A DNA stretch of 64,000 nt from Bacillus sp. F19 (GCA_023823795.1 CP085710.1:1328001-1392000); one strand, 5' to 3'; positions 25,830 to 34,460 are shown, counted from the first letter of the stretch. Notes: generated by a model not told the origin, from the sequence alone. A program made the numbers and translations.

Positions 25830-26369
25830 TCAATCATCCGGATTCAAAATCGCCAAAACCTCATGATCCTCCCACTTCCCATTAATCATCACATTCTTTC
25901 TCGCAAGTCCTTCTTTATGAAATCCTGCTTTCTCCAGTACGCGAATAGAACCAATGTTGTGTGGCATGACGCCGGCTTCGATGCGGTGGAGTTTGAGTTC
26001 TTCAAAGGCATAGTTAACAATAAGTTTGACTGCTTGGGTTGTGTAGCCTTTTCCGTTGTGAGCCTTGTCCAGGAAATAGCCTAGGACGGCGCTTTGGAGT
26101 GAACTCCGCATGACTTGGAAGAGGCCGATGGTGCCGAGCAAGCGATTGTCCTCATTTAGGTAGATGCCGAATTGATATTCGGTGTCTTCTTTGTTTTTTT
26201 GTTCGTATTCTTGGATCATGCTGCGCTGAGTTTCCAGGGTGTAGAAATCAGGTGTGCGGATCATAGAGAATTGTTCAAAGAACTCGCGGTTTTTGAGCTG
26301 CAGCTGAAGTCTTTCTTCTGCATCCTCAACTGTAAAAGGTCTTATATGAATGGTTTCATTTTTTAACAT
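25830..26369 (-). CDS. GNAT acetyltransferase (RimJ/YjcK-like)
   Basis: A 179-residue N-acetyltransferase of the RimJ/RimL type, which modifies protein N-termini or small amines with acetyl-CoA. The opening IHIRPFTVEDAEERLQLQ is typical. The acetyl-CoA loop is LDKAHNGKGYTTQAVKLIV, and the tail HRIEAGVMPHNIGSIRVLEK and AGFHKEGLARK completes the fold. ATG 26369 with GAGGGG 8 bp upstream is preferred to TTG 26372. GC content returns to the level of the chromosome here, so the island probably ends between this gene and the P-loop gene. Confidence 0.88.
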   Translation of the reverse strand: MLKNETIHIRPFTVEDAEERLQLQLKNREFFEQFSMIRTPDFYTLETQRSMIQEYEQKNKEDTEYQFGIYLNEDNRLLGTIGLFQVMRSSLQSAVLGYFLDKAHNGKGYTTQAVKLIVNYAFEELKLHRIEAGVMPHNIGSIRVLEKAGFHKEGLARKNVMINGKWEDHEVLAILNPDD

Positions 26370-26468
26370 CAAATCATCCCCTCTCTCTTAATTGTACCGA
26401 ATTATAAAGGATAAACAAGATAGGAAGTGGAATATGATGGATGGAATTGTTTTAAAAGTCAGGGAGTG

Positions 26469-27029
26469 ATGAACATAAATGTTGAGATAAGAAGACCAGG
26501 AATGGAAGATATGGACGAGCTGAATCTTTTTTTCAGTAAAGTCATTAGGGATACATTTGATAAAGAAGGTTTATCGGAACTACTTGACGATATGAAAGAG
26601 GAAATTGAATGTAAGAAACGATATTTGAAAACCGATCTGGAAAGCGATGGGGGGAATCGATATTTTTTAATCGCTTTAGATGAAAATGAGTTTGTCGGTT
26701 CAATTGAATATGGTCCTGTGAGTAAATTGATTGTTACTTGCACAGAGGGCGCGTTGAGAGAAGGAGTTGAGGTAGGGACCGTTTTTGTTCATCCGGATTA
26801 TCAAAGACGAGGTTTAGGTTCGCTGCTTTTGAATTTAATGCTTCTTACCCTGCAGAATAGAGGAATCAACGAGTTTTGTTTGGATAGTGGATACAAAAAT
26901 GCCCAAAAGGTATGGAGGAAGAAGCTTGGTGAACCTGATTATTTGCTTAAAGATTATTGGGGAGAAGGAAGTGATCATATGATTTGGAAAAGAAACCTGA
27001 ATGATATGTCTCTGCTGTTTCATTTATAA
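26469..27029 (+). CDS. GNAT acetyltransferase
   Basis: A 186-residue acetyltransferase of the GNAT superfamily. Motif A is VEVGTVFVHPDYQRRGLGSLLL (here split: beta4 strand, then the Q-R-R-G-L-G acetyl-CoA loop). The N-terminal EIRRPGMEDMDELNLFF is the usual first strand and helix. The substrate is unknown. The start is uncertain: GGGAG is only 2 bp before ATG 26469, and the frame is open back to GTG 26427. It is divergent from the previous acetyltransferase and upstream of an unrelated uncharacterised gene. Confidence 0.8.
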   Translation: MNINVEIRRPGMEDMDELNLFFSKVIRDTFDKEGLSELLDDMKEEIECKKRYLKTDLESDGGNRYFLIALDENEFVGSIEYGPVSKLIVTCTEGALREGVEVGTVFVHPDYQRRGLGSLLLNLMLLTLQNRGINEFCLDSGYKNAQKVWRKKLGEPDYLLKDYWGEGSDHMIWKRNLNDMSLLFHL

Positions 27030-27098
27030 AAAATTTTATGAATCTTAACAAGGAAAACTTTTGATAAGGAAGAATAGTACGTAGTGGAGGTGGCATCC

Positions 27099-27998
27099 AT
27101 GAATTATTATTTTGAGGCAGAGGAACGGTCTGAGATTCTTGAAAATTTAACAGATGATCAGCGGTCGTATTTACTTGAACGGTTAAAGCGCGGAAAACGG
27201 ACTCTTTTTTCAAATGAGCTGGCAATAAGCAAGGGGACGTATAGTGGTTCAGACCAGGAGCTTGACCGGGAAATAAATGACTGGGAGTTTATTGAACTGC
27301 TTGATGGCGGTTTGGGGAATCGTCCGTTTCGCTGTGAGTGCGGCATGCCACTGAGGTATCAGTATATTGTGAAGAATACAGAGACTGGCGAGATCAAGAA
27401 ATTTGGAAAAAATCATTTTGAATTTCATACCGGGATTCCGGCATCCGTTGTGAAGGATATTATCAAAGGATTTACGCAGATTGATTTTGAACTGGATGAA
27501 ATGCTCTATAAAGTGATAAATGGCTGGGATAGGAAGGTTCTTGCGGAGGCTAAGGCGATGAATATTGAATTTCCAGAAGAGATTCAGGACCTCATTAAGC
27601 TCGACCTGCCTTTGTTAGATCGACAGATTAATAGACTTTATCGAATGATTCAAAAGGAGAAAGGTGCTCGACGCAAGGCATTGCGTCAGCCTGAAGCGGC
27701 TAAGGCGATTACAAGAGCTGCTCCAAAGAGGTTAAACGTGATTCCTAAGGTAAGTTCTCCTTTAGGGGAGGAAATGCATCAAGCAATCATTCGTTTAATT
27801 GAAAACATTGGAACGATAAGTGTGCTGGAGGTGTGCAGCGAGATTAATCAGTACAGCCATCCTTTTAAAGGATTTTATGACTCTGGAAAACCGAAGTCGT
27901 TTGTCTATGTGGCAATGGTGTTGGATCAATTGGTGGATCAGGGAGTCTGTCAATTAGATGGTAAGACGTTTGAAGATCGGTGGTATTCAGTGAAATGA
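27099..27998 (+). CDS. Uncharacterised protein, probably DUF3895 family
   Basis: A 299-residue protein in three parts. Residues 1-75 are charged helices. A central segment with one CxC pair (FRCECGMPLRYQYIVKN, then FGKNHFEFHTGIP) resembles a small metal or RNA-binding module. The C-terminal 80 residues (EMHQAIIRLIENIGTISVLE to the end) look like a winged-helix-like DUF3895 domain of Bacillus proteins. ATG 27099 has GGAGG 9 bp upstream; GTG 27084 lies inside that ribosome site. It is the first of three same-strand genes with short gaps (12 and 23 bp), probably an operon. Function unknown. Confidence 0.65.
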   Translation: MNYYFEAEERSEILENLTDDQRSYLLERLKRGKRTLFSNELAISKGTYSGSDQELDREINDWEFIELLDGGLGNRPFRCECGMPLRYQYIVKNTETGEIKKFGKNHFEFHTGIPASVVKDIIKGFTQIDFELDEMLYKVINGWDRKVLAEAKAMNIEFPEEIQDLIKLDLPLLDRQINRLYRMIQKEKGARRKALRQPEAAKAITRAAPKRLNVIPKVSSPLGEEMHQAIIRLIENIGTISVLEVCSEINQYSHPFKGFYDSGKPKSFVYVAMVLDQLVDQGVCQLDGKTFEDRWYSVK

Positions 27999-28010
27999 GG
28001 CAAGAGGTAA

Positions 28011-28280
28011 TTGGAAAATGAAATTTTGCTTAAGAGATTAGCTGAAATAAAAGGGCTTAGGCTTAACAAACATAATAAAAGTGAACTATTTAATGGTGAA
28101 TGCATCATAAAGAAACCCCATCATAGAAGAAAAAATGTAATTGGTGATATTTCCCCAACTGGCAGAAGCTTTATATTATACCATAACGGCAAATGGAAAT
28201 CCAAGAACAAACTTGGCATTCATACCGTTGAAGAAGCCATTGACTGGATCAAGAGGGATATTGATTTTTTGAGTAAATAA
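28011..28280 (+). CDS. Small hypothetical protein (89 aa)
   Basis: Not recognised. A basic 89-residue protein with a strand-rich centre (CIIKKPHHRRKNVIGDISPT, then SFILYHNGKWKSK) ending in an amphipathic helix (VEEAIDWIKRDIDFL). The start is TTG 28011 with AGAGG 3 bp upstream, a poor spacing, so the true start may differ. It lies 12 bp after the DUF3895-like gene and 23 bp before the next, in an apparent operon. Confidence 0.5.
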   Translation: MENEILLKRLAEIKGLRLNKHNKSELFNGECIIKKPHHRRKNVIGDISPTGRSFILYHNGKWKSKNKLGIHTVEEAIDWIKRDIDFLSK

Positions 28281-28303
28281 ATAGGAATGTAGGTGACAAA
28301 TTC

Positions 28304-29638
28304 ATGTACCAGCCAAAAGCATTCGGAACGTTTCTGAAAAAGAAGAATCACATTTTCCGGCAGTCTGCCTACCTTCAATGGGGAGAGAGTGAAAAGTCGA
28401 TCGGCAGTTTTCTGCTGCTGAACCCTGGAAGTGCAAGTCATGATGCTGTAAAGGATTTGTGTGATGGAGAAAGTGTTTTCGCACAGGTTTCCCTGGATCC
28501 AACTATGAAACAAGTAGTGAAATTGGTTGAAGCTTTCTATCATCTTGAGCCTCTAAATGGAAGAATTTATTTATATAATTTGTTCACACTTCAGAACACG
28601 AGGGACACTGTGGCCATTGCCCACATGGAGTATTTGGGCGGAAGAGGGATGGTTCTTCCTTCAGATATGCAAGTGCCGCTGAGTGAGCTGAAAAAGAATC
28701 CGTGGATTTGCATCGGGTGGGGAGTAAATAATAAGAGTACATACACATTTTTAAAGCAGCTGAAAAGCAGCTGGCTGGAGCAAATAGAACGTGCGGGCAT
28801 TCCTTCGTTTGGGAAGAAAAATCAAAATGGCGATTATTATCATGTATGTCCTCAATTAACTGCGCAAAGGCATGCAATAATTGAAGAGCTTAGGCAATTA
28901 TTCGTGCAGGAGGTTAAACCTCAAGAGCTATTTGATATCATTGAGTTCGCGGTCGCTGCAACTCGTCCTAATCTATACCTTGGTCCATTTACAACTTATT
29001 TCGATGAAAATGAAGGGTGGGCGATTTCAAGAGACAATCCTGAACGTGTTATTCAAAGCTTTTCACAGCTGAAGATTCGAAAAGGGTATAAATTGAGAGC
29101 CTACCAATATACAGCTGGGGGAAATGGAAATTCTGCCGTCTACGCCATTCCGTATGACCGGGAACTGCCTCCGCCTGAAGAATGTATGTATTCAGATGAG
29201 CATAGTTTGGAGCACCCGAAACCGGATTTTGCCTATGATCAGGTCATGATGGCAGTAGACGGGGATTATTCGCCGCTATCCTACTTGCAGGCAGCCATTG
29301 CTTATCATGAAATCGGGGAATTTGGCGCGCTGTGGCACGGGTGCTATTGGAGTGCCGGCGATATTTTGCCTATAGATGAGGACGAATACAAAGTGGCAAA
29401 CAGCGTAGTAGATTACTTGTATACACTTGGTGATTGGAATGAATTTAAAACCATTCCGCCTTCACTCAGACCGGTTTTCTTCTATGAAAATGAAAGGCCG
29501 ACTGTTGTCTTCTACACGAAGAACGATGTAGGCATGGTCAAACTGAGCCGGTATACACATACGTTTGAAAAAGACAGTTATGTTCAGAAAGTAGAGTGTG
29601 AGGATTTGGCTTTTGCGGGGTTGGGGATTATTTTTTAG
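28304..29638 (+). CDS. Hypothetical protein with DUF1643-like N-terminus
   Basis: A 444-residue cytosolic protein. Residues 25-165 (SFLLLNPGSASHDAVKDLCD, then IYLYNLFTLQNTRD and WICIGWGVNN) resemble the DUF1643 family, which opens with LNPSxA-type motifs. The C-terminal 150 residues (YLQAAIAYHEIGEFGALWHG and onward) are Trp/Tyr-rich and not recognised. The two-part structure looks like a fusion. AGGTGA lies about 9 bp before the ATG. It ends the three-gene cluster started by the DUF3895-like gene, and a strong terminator follows. No function can be given. Confidence 0.6.
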   Translation: MYQPKAFGTFLKKKNHIFRQSAYLQWGESEKSIGSFLLLNPGSASHDAVKDLCDGESVFAQVSLDPTMKQVVKLVEAFYHLEPLNGRIYLYNLFTLQNTRDTVAIAHMEYLGGRGMVLPSDMQVPLSELKKNPWICIGWGVNNKSTYTFLKQLKSSWLEQIERAGIPSFGKKNQNGDYYHVCPQLTAQRHAIIEELRQLFVQEVKPQELFDIIEFAVAATRPNLYLGPFTTYFDENEGWAISRDNPERVIQSFSQLKIRKGYKLRAYQYTAGGNGNSAVYAIPYDRELPPPEECMYSDEHSLEHPKPDFAYDQVMMAVDGDYSPLSYLQAAIAYHEIGEFGALWHGCYWSAGDILPIDEDEYKVANSVVDYLYTLGDWNEFKTIPPSLRPVFFYENERPTVVFYTKNDVGMVKLSRYTHTFEKDSYVQKVECEDLAFAGLGIIF

Positions 29639-29646
29639 CATGAAAA

Positions 29647-29675
29647 AGGGACATGAATCGAGAGTTCATGTCCCT
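29647..29675 (-). terminator. Bidirectional terminator between convergent genes
   Basis: AGGGACATGAA (29647-29657) and TTCATGTCCCT (29665-29675) form an 11-bp stem with a 7-nt loop. On the minus strand the stem runs straight into TTTTTC, so it mainly serves the lipoprotein gene. Confidence 0.85.
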
Positions 29676-29680
29676 GTGAT

Positions 29681-30286
29681 TTATTTTACCGCTTCAAAGA
29701 TTTCGTCTACACTTCCAAACTCCCAGATCCCGGTCACAACAAGTCCGTCATCAGTTTCTCCAAATCCAACACCAATAATTCCATCTGCTAATTCTATTGC
29801 ATCAACTGCTTCACCTGGATACATACCGTTCTCAATGAAAATCGATTCATAAAACTGAAAATCACCAGTTTGAGAACCTTCTAATAAAAACGTAGTATAT
29901 TCGTCGTAATTCATACCGGTGTAAATATAGCTTGTGAATTCATCATATGGCATGAACGTACTCTTCACCTCTGACTCTGTTTCACCGTAGTCGAATTCTT
30001 CTTCCATTTCAGCCGTTTCCTCTTCTTCAGCAGGTACTACTTCGACTTCTTCTACTAATTCAGCTGGCTCTTCTTTCTCGATAGGTGCTTTCTCTGCTTC
30101 AATTGGTTCAACCGTTTCTTGCTCCTCAACAGTCTCTGTCGTTTTTTCTGATACATCAGCCGTTTCTTTTTCTTCTTCAACGACTTCATCAATAGCAGCT
30201 TCTTTTGTGTCTGCAGGTTCTGATTCAGGTTTACTGCAGCCAACAAGACATAAGAGAATAAATATGAACATTACTCTATTTTTCAA
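29681..30286 (-). CDS. Acidic lipoprotein
   Basis: A 201-residue secreted lipoprotein. The N-terminus is a short hydrophobic signal (VMFIFILLCLVGC) with lipobox LVGC and acylated Cys17. Residues 20-100 form a Glu-rich, Pro-containing low-complexity linker that probably spans the cell wall. The folded C-terminal part (120-201) begins YDEFTSYIYTGMNYDEYTTF and ends IWEFGSVDEIFEAVK; it is not recognised. The start is TTG 30286 with AAGGGGA about 11 bp upstream. A minus-strand shadow frame within the Glu-rich stretch is an artefact of the repeat-like codons. Confidence 0.75.
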   Translation of the reverse strand: MKNRVMFIFILLCLVGCSKPESEPADTKEAAIDEVVEEEKETADVSEKTTETVEEQETVEPIEAEKAPIEKEEPAELVEEVEVVPAEEEETAEMEEEFDYGETESEVKSTFMPYDEFTSYIYTGMNYDEYTTFLLEGSQTGDFQFYESIFIENGMYPGEAVDAIELADGIIGVGFGETDDGLVVTGIWEFGSVDEIFEAVK

Positions 30287-30419
30287 AATAAATAATCCCC
30301 TTCAATAAAATAGTATATATGGCACGAAATAACATTATAGCATGTGAGTATTAGAGTGAGTAACTTGTTTTTTTAGAAATAAACTATGTCAAATGATTCA
30401 TATATACTGATTATTCCTG

Positions 30420-30428
30420 TGCTATGAT
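30420..30428 (+). promoter_or_regulatory. Extended -10 promoter of the LXG toxin gene
   Basis: TGCTATGAT (TG one base before TATGAT) is an extended -10 element 32 bp before the preferred LXG start. No good -35 hexamer is present, as allowed for this promoter type. Confidence 0.45.
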
Positions 30429-30460
30429 AGAATTGGAAATTTATGAGAAGAGAGGGGCGA

Positions 30461-32260
30461 TTGTTTCTGAATGCAGTTTATGAAGCTGACACTCTGATTT
30501 CTGCGATGGAAGACCGTGCAAAAAAATATGAAAATCTAAGAGAGCAGCTCATTGTACTAAAAAAGGCATTCTACCAAGTCTCTCATTTAGGTGATGAGTT
30601 TCAGGGAGCAGGCGCAGAAGCGATCAAACACTTTTACCAAGAACATGCGGCAATCGTGGATGAATGGCTTACCTTTATTGAGATGCAGAGTGCTTTTTTT
30701 CAAGGAGTGGCAGCGGATGCCGCAGAGTCAAAGTTATCCGGGTATACATATGTGGATATAGATTTTTTGGAAAGAGATTTAGTCAATGGCTATCGGAGAT
30801 CAAAGGATATGGTCTCTGATCAAAAGCAGGAGCTGACCAGCATTTTAAGCAGCATCAGCGACCTCGTCGACCTTCAGCCATTTGATACCGGCACATTCGA
30901 CGCACACTTGGACAAAGCTGAAAAAGAAAGAAAAAACACTATTGACAAAGTTGATGCATTGACTGAAAAATTTACCTATGAGTATCAGCAATCCGAGGCC
31001 ATTCAAAATCACATTAAGAGCCGTTTTGAAGCATTAAATCACGCAACACGACGAGGCGGACAGGCATCACCAATCTATTTCGATGCAAAGGCTTATCATA
31101 ATAGTTCCGCCTGCAAAATGAAAGACAGCGTCCAGCATCAGGCGAAATCCTATCTTTCTTTTAAAAAGGAGCAAGCTGAAAAGCGTAAGATTGAGAAGCT
31201 GCAGAAAGAGCTGGAGACGCCGAATCTATCTTTAGATGAGTATTTGAAGATTGCAGAGGATCTTGGGGAAGAGAATTTGACGGCGGAGCAGAAGCTAGCG
31301 GTTGATCAATTAAAGGAAGCTAGGAATCGAGGAGAAGCATCTAAAGGAATAGGGAAAGGATTATTGGAATATACAGTGGATACCGCAATGAGTCTTTGGT
31401 ATCTCAAGCATTGTCCTATGGAAGTGGCATACTCCACGACAGTCGCCCTAATGAATCCAGTCGATACCCTTGTCGCAACCTTGGATGCTCTTCGGAATTC
31501 GTTTCAAAAAGAAGTCATAAATGGAGATTGCTATTCCCGATCACGCTGGATTACCTATGCGACAGCATCTGTGGCAACATCTATTTTTATAACGAGAGGA
31601 ACAGATAAAGCTGTAAAAATAGGGATGACAGCTGGTAAAAAAGAGCTAAAGGATCTTGCCGGTAAAACAGCTACAGGGATAAAGGAGTTTGGCAATGATT
31701 TACGTTACCAGCCACAAGATTATCAGCCGGTTGGGGCAGGTGGTGGCGGATTATATGTTGATGTAGATATACCTGTTAATGTGATTAATACTGGGAAGTT
31801 GTATGATCATATTAATACTCAGGTTGAGAGTTATTTGTTTTATAAGGGTATAGATAAACCTCTCCTACCAGAAGAAGGAAAAGTTGGAACATATGAAGAT
31901 TTAATAGATGCTGGAATACGTGGAGATAACATTACACCACATCATATGCCGTCTGCAAAATATATGAAAACAAAAGCAGGTGTACATAAAAATGATGGAG
32001 TAAGCATGAATATGGAACAACCTCATCCAGGAAAAGGAGGTAGACACCGTCAAACTAAAACATATGGAATGACTGGTGAAAAACTAGAAGATTATCTCAA
32101 CCTTCAACCGCGTGATGCTTTAACACGTGATATTATTGATGCAAGAAACATTTATATAAAAGGAGGGCTTTATACTCCTAAGATACGTTCAGGGTTATTG
32201 GAAGTAATAAACTTAAATAAAACAAAGTATCCAGATATGTTTGAAAATAATAGGAGGTAG
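30461..32260 (+). CDS. LXG-domain polymorphic toxin
   Basis: About 600 residues, a contact-dependent antibacterial toxin exported by the type VII (Yuk/Ess) system. The LXG domain covers about residues 1-200, helical, with LGDEFQGAGAEAIKHFYQEH as the signature. A linker region (300-470) follows. The toxin domain begins near 460 (NITPHHMPSAKYM, then GKGGRHRQTKTYGMTG and ARNIYIKGG), a His-rich nuclease-like domain. TTG 30461 sits just after GAGAGGGG; an ATG at 30443 lacks a ribosome site. An Imm30-like gene follows 6 bp after the stop. The type VII secretion genes are not in the window. Confidence 0.85.
   Translation: MFLNAVYEADTLISAMEDRAKKYENLREQLIVLKKAFYQVSHLGDEFQGAGAEAIKHFYQEHAAIVDEWLTFIEMQSAFFQGVAADAAESKLSGYTYVDIDFLERDLVNGYRRSKDMVSDQKQELTSILSSISDLVDLQPFDTGTFDAHLDKAEKERKNTIDKVDALTEKFTYEYQQSEAIQNHIKSRFEALNHATRRGGQASPIYFDAKAYHNSSACKMKDSVQHQAKSYLSFKKEQAEKRKIEKLQKELETPNLSLDEYLKIAEDLGEENLTAEQKLAVDQLKEARNRGEASKGIGKGLLEYTVDTAMSLWYLKHCPMEVAYSTTVALMNPVDTLVATLDALRNSFQKEVINGDCYSRSRWITYATASVATSIFITRGTDKAVKIGMTAGKKELKDLAGKTATGIKEFGNDLRYQPQDYQPVGAGGGGLYVDVDIPVNVINTGKLYDHINTQVESYLFYKGIDKPLLPEEGKVGTYEDLIDAGIRGDNITPHHMPSAKYMKTKAGVHKNDGVSMNMEQPHPGKGGRHRQTKTYGMTGEKLEDYLNLQPRDALTRDIIDARNIYIKGGLYTPKIRSGLLEVINLNKTKYPDMFENNRR
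31107..31291 (+). repeat. Toxin linker repeat, copy 1
   Basis: A 185-bp segment inside the LXG gene that recurs at 32927-33111 with a single mismatch seen (T/C within AAGATTGAG versus AAGATCGAG). It encodes the helical linker between the LXG domain and the toxin tip and would be a recombination point for exchanging toxin cassettes. Confidence 0.9.
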
Positions 32261-32266
32261 GCTTAA

Positions 32267-32734
32267 TTGGACATTTCAGTCGAACTTATTGAATTAAAGA
32301 ATAATCGTTTGTTAAGAGATGAGAATGAAGTAGAAAAATTTGAGCAGTCAATAGAAAATATTTTAGAGATGAAGGATGTTAATCATATAGAAATATTGTG
32401 TCAAGGGTTTGATGATTTAACAGAAAACGATGAAATAATGTTTGGGCTAATACATGCTATTGAGTCATATGATAACATTGTTGATTCTGAAGTATCTTTG
32501 AAAATATTGGCAAATTCTATTCCTAATATGCTTCCTCATGCTAAGGAATGGTTAAAGATACTGCACAAGAGGATATTAAATCATGAGCCTTCCCTAAATA
32601 TTTATAAAAAAATTATACCCACATTGTACAAAGATGTTCAAGACTATATTGTTTCTCAATTAACTAGTATTAAAGAAAAGAACCCAAGTCGATTTGAAAA
32701 AAGTGTAAATTTAATATTAGATTACTTAAAATAA
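32267..32734 (+). CDS. Imm30-like immunity protein
   Basis: A 155-residue acidic helical protein. The pattern LRDENEVEKFEQSIENILEM, FDDLTENDEIMFGLIHAIE and HAKEWLKILHKRILNHEPS resembles the Imm30 immunity family found next to polymorphic toxins. It would bind and neutralise the C-terminal toxin domain in the cytosol. TTG 32267 has AGGAGG 9 bp upstream, 6 bp after the toxin stop, so the two are co-transcribed. A terminator follows within 10 bp of the stop. Confidence 0.75.
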   Translation: MDISVELIELKNNRLLRDENEVEKFEQSIENILEMKDVNHIEILCQGFDDLTENDEIMFGLIHAIESYDNIVDSEVSLKILANSIPNMLPHAKEWLKILHKRILNHEPSLNIYKKIIPTLYKDVQDYIVSQLTSIKEKNPSRFEKSVNLILDYLK

Positions 32735-32740
32735 TTTCAC

Positions 32741-32776
32741 AACCTTGATAGGCTAAATGCCTTTCAAGGTTTTTTA
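32741..32776 (+). terminator. Terminator of the toxin-immunity operon
   Basis: AACCTTGA (32741-32748) pairs with TCAAGGTT (32764-32771), with inner AGGC/GCCT, followed by TTTT. Confidence 0.85.
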
Positions 32777-32809
32777 GTAGTAGGGAGTTTTTCTTTAGGA
32801 AAAAGATAT

Positions 32810-33960
32810 TTTTGAAAAGAATTTACTTAGAGGCTATCTGAGATCAAAGGATATTGTCTCTGATCAAAGATAGAATATTACATATATCTCCAATTTGTTT
32901 CTACGCCTAACCGTATCACAATATTGCCGCCTGCAAAATGAAAGACAGCGTCCAGCATCAGGCGAAATCCTATCTTTCTTTTAAAAAGGAGCAAGCTGAA
33001 AAGCGTAAGATCGAGAAGCTGCAGAAAGAGCTGGAGACGCCGAATCTATCTTTAGATGAGTATTTGAAGATTGCAGAGGATCTTGGGGAAGAGAATTTGA
33101 CGGCGGAGCAGCGGGAAATCGTTGGTTTGATAAAAGCCAATAAAAAGCAGGGTGAGATTCTAAAAGGTGTTGGAGCCGGTTTATGGGAATTCACCAAGGA
33201 TACCGCCACCGGATTATGGAATGTTCTAATGACACCTCCTGAACAGGTTCTTTATGATATGGGAGCTGCTGTTATCAATTACGATGAAACCTATGCTCAA
33301 ATCAGTGCAGCTATCGCAAGTTCCTATGAACGTGATATGGTAAACGGAAACGATTATACTAGAGCCAGATGGGTCACTTATGCGATTGCCACAGTTGGTA
33401 CTTCTCTCGTTAGCACAAAAGGTGTCGATAAAGTAGGCAAAGCTGGTTTTGATGCTTGGAAAAACACTGTAAAGAATGTGAAAGAGGCGGCTGCGGTTAA
33501 GTTAAATCAAGTGAATAATACTAACGCTTTTGCAACTAGGTATGGGTTTGCTGGGGGATTTGAGGGAGTTCCTTATAATACGGTTGATTCGTTGGGTTTG
33601 AGGGATCAGTTGATTATTAAAGCTGGACATAGAAGCAAGGGGAATTCTTCTTCTGAGACTCAGGGTGGGAGTTACTTGTTTCATAAGGGTATGGGTAAAG
33701 AATATAAAAGCTATAAGGCTGTGGAATATACTGGAACAACTAAGATCAATGGAAAAGTAAGGGATATTAGCAGACGGGTTTTTCAAAGGCTAGATATTGA
33801 TTACGAGAGAATTGACCCTAAGACTGGTATGACAAATCTTCAATTGATGAAAAAAGGAAGAGCACCAATTGGAGAGGGGACTACGCTAAAAATAGCCTTC
33901 ATGCTTTCGATTAGCCAATTTTTGATGTGGCGTTCACATTTATACGGAATTATTTTCTAA
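32810..33960 (+). pseudogene. Decayed orphan LXG toxin cassette
   Basis: Remnant of a second LXG gene. At 32808-32872 a degenerate copy of the first gene's DFLERDLVNGYRRSKDMVSD region survives with a frame break. From 32927 the linker is nearly identical to 31107-31291. An open frame of 340 codons then runs from ATG 32938 with its own linker (VTYAIATVGTSLVSTKGVDK) and a different toxin domain (GTTKINGKVRDISRRVFQRL, then MTNLQLMKKGRAPIG) of the HNH/endoVII-like kind. That domain stops short of the usual HHM-type catalytic end and continues into repeat sequence. No signal or start region is intact, so it is silent unless recombined into the upstream gene. Confidence 0.8.
32927..33111 (+). repeat. 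Toxin linker repeat, copy 2
   Basis: Second copy of the 185-bp linker segment at 31107-31291. Divergence is abrupt on both sides: downstream, GAGCAG is followed by CGGGAA here and AAGCTA in copy 1. Confidence 0.9.
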
Positions 33961-34097
33961 AGTCTCGGAAAAAATCCGCAAAGTCTAGGAATTCATTCAA
34001 AAAGTCTTGGAATAAAGGTTGAAAGTCTCGGAATTAATAGAAAGGGTCACACTAGAAATAGTCTTTTTCTAGAAAAAGATCCCTTTAAACAGTAAAT
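33860..34097 (+). repeat. 21-bp-phased dispersed repeat, copy A
   Basis: A 238-bp unit from GAGCACCAATTGG to AAACAGTAAAT. It contains four AAAGTCTCGGAATT-like motifs starting at 33959, 33980, 34001 and 34022, each exactly 21 bp apart, then GAAAGGGTCACACTA and a hairpin TCTTTTTCTAGAAAAAGA. Copy B follows directly in tandem. Confidence 0.85.
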
Positions 34098-34340
34098 GAG
34101 CACCAATTGGAGAGGGGACTACGCTAAAAATAGCCTTCATGCTTTCGATTAGCCAATTTTTGATGTGGCGTTCACATTTATACGGAATTATTTTCTAAAG
34201 TCTCGGAAAAAATCCGCAAAGTCTAGGAATTCATTCAAAAAGTCTTGGAATAAAGGTTGAAAGTCTCGGAATTAATAGAAAGGGTCACACTAGTGCCGAG
34301 GAGAAATAGTCTTTTTCTAGAAAAAGATCACTTTATACAG
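34098..34340 (+). repeat. 21-bp-phased dispersed repeat, copy B
   Basis: Tandem copy of the preceding 238 bp, almost identical apart from a 10-bp insertion (TGCCGAGGAG) near 34294. The four motifs start at 34197, 34218, 34239 and 34260, again 21 bp apart. The first 100 bp repeat the end of the toxin frame in copy A, so the array copied part of the gene or ended it. Confidence 0.85.
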
Positions 34341-34346
34341 TAAACA

Positions 34347-34425
34347 GGTGCTAATTGGAGAGATACCGCGCTAGAAATAGCCTGCATACTTGCAAATAGC
34401 AGAATTTAAAGTGGCGTTCAAAAGG
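34347..34425 (+). repeat. 21-bp-phased dispersed repeat, partial diverged copy
   Basis: GGTGCTAATTGGAGAGATACCGC and the following sequence to GTGGCGTTCA match the first part of copies A and B at roughly three bases in four. The motif array itself is missing. Confidence 0.6.
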
Positions 34426-34460
34426 GAGAATCAGAACCAACAGCCTGTTTTTCCCTTTTG
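34419..34460 (+). other. Hairpin upstream of the pullulanase promoter
   Basis: CAAAAGGGA (34419-34427) and TCCCTTTTG (34452-34460) form a 9-bp stem with a 24-nt loop. It may insulate pulA from upstream transcription; there is no long T tract. Confidence 0.4.

Noticed and set aside
10851-25830. Integrative element with attachment repeats around the defence island
   Set aside because: No integrase, no tRNA gene and no convincing direct repeat was found at either edge by eye.
30055-30246. Minus-strand 63-codon Lys-rich frame
   Set aside because: It is an out-of-frame reading of the Glu-rich linker of the lipoprotein gene.
32938-33960. Functional second toxin gene from ATG 32938
   Set aside because: The frame lacks the LXG export domain and a ribosome site, starts inside a duplicated linker and ends in repeat sequence, so it is treated as a silent cassette.
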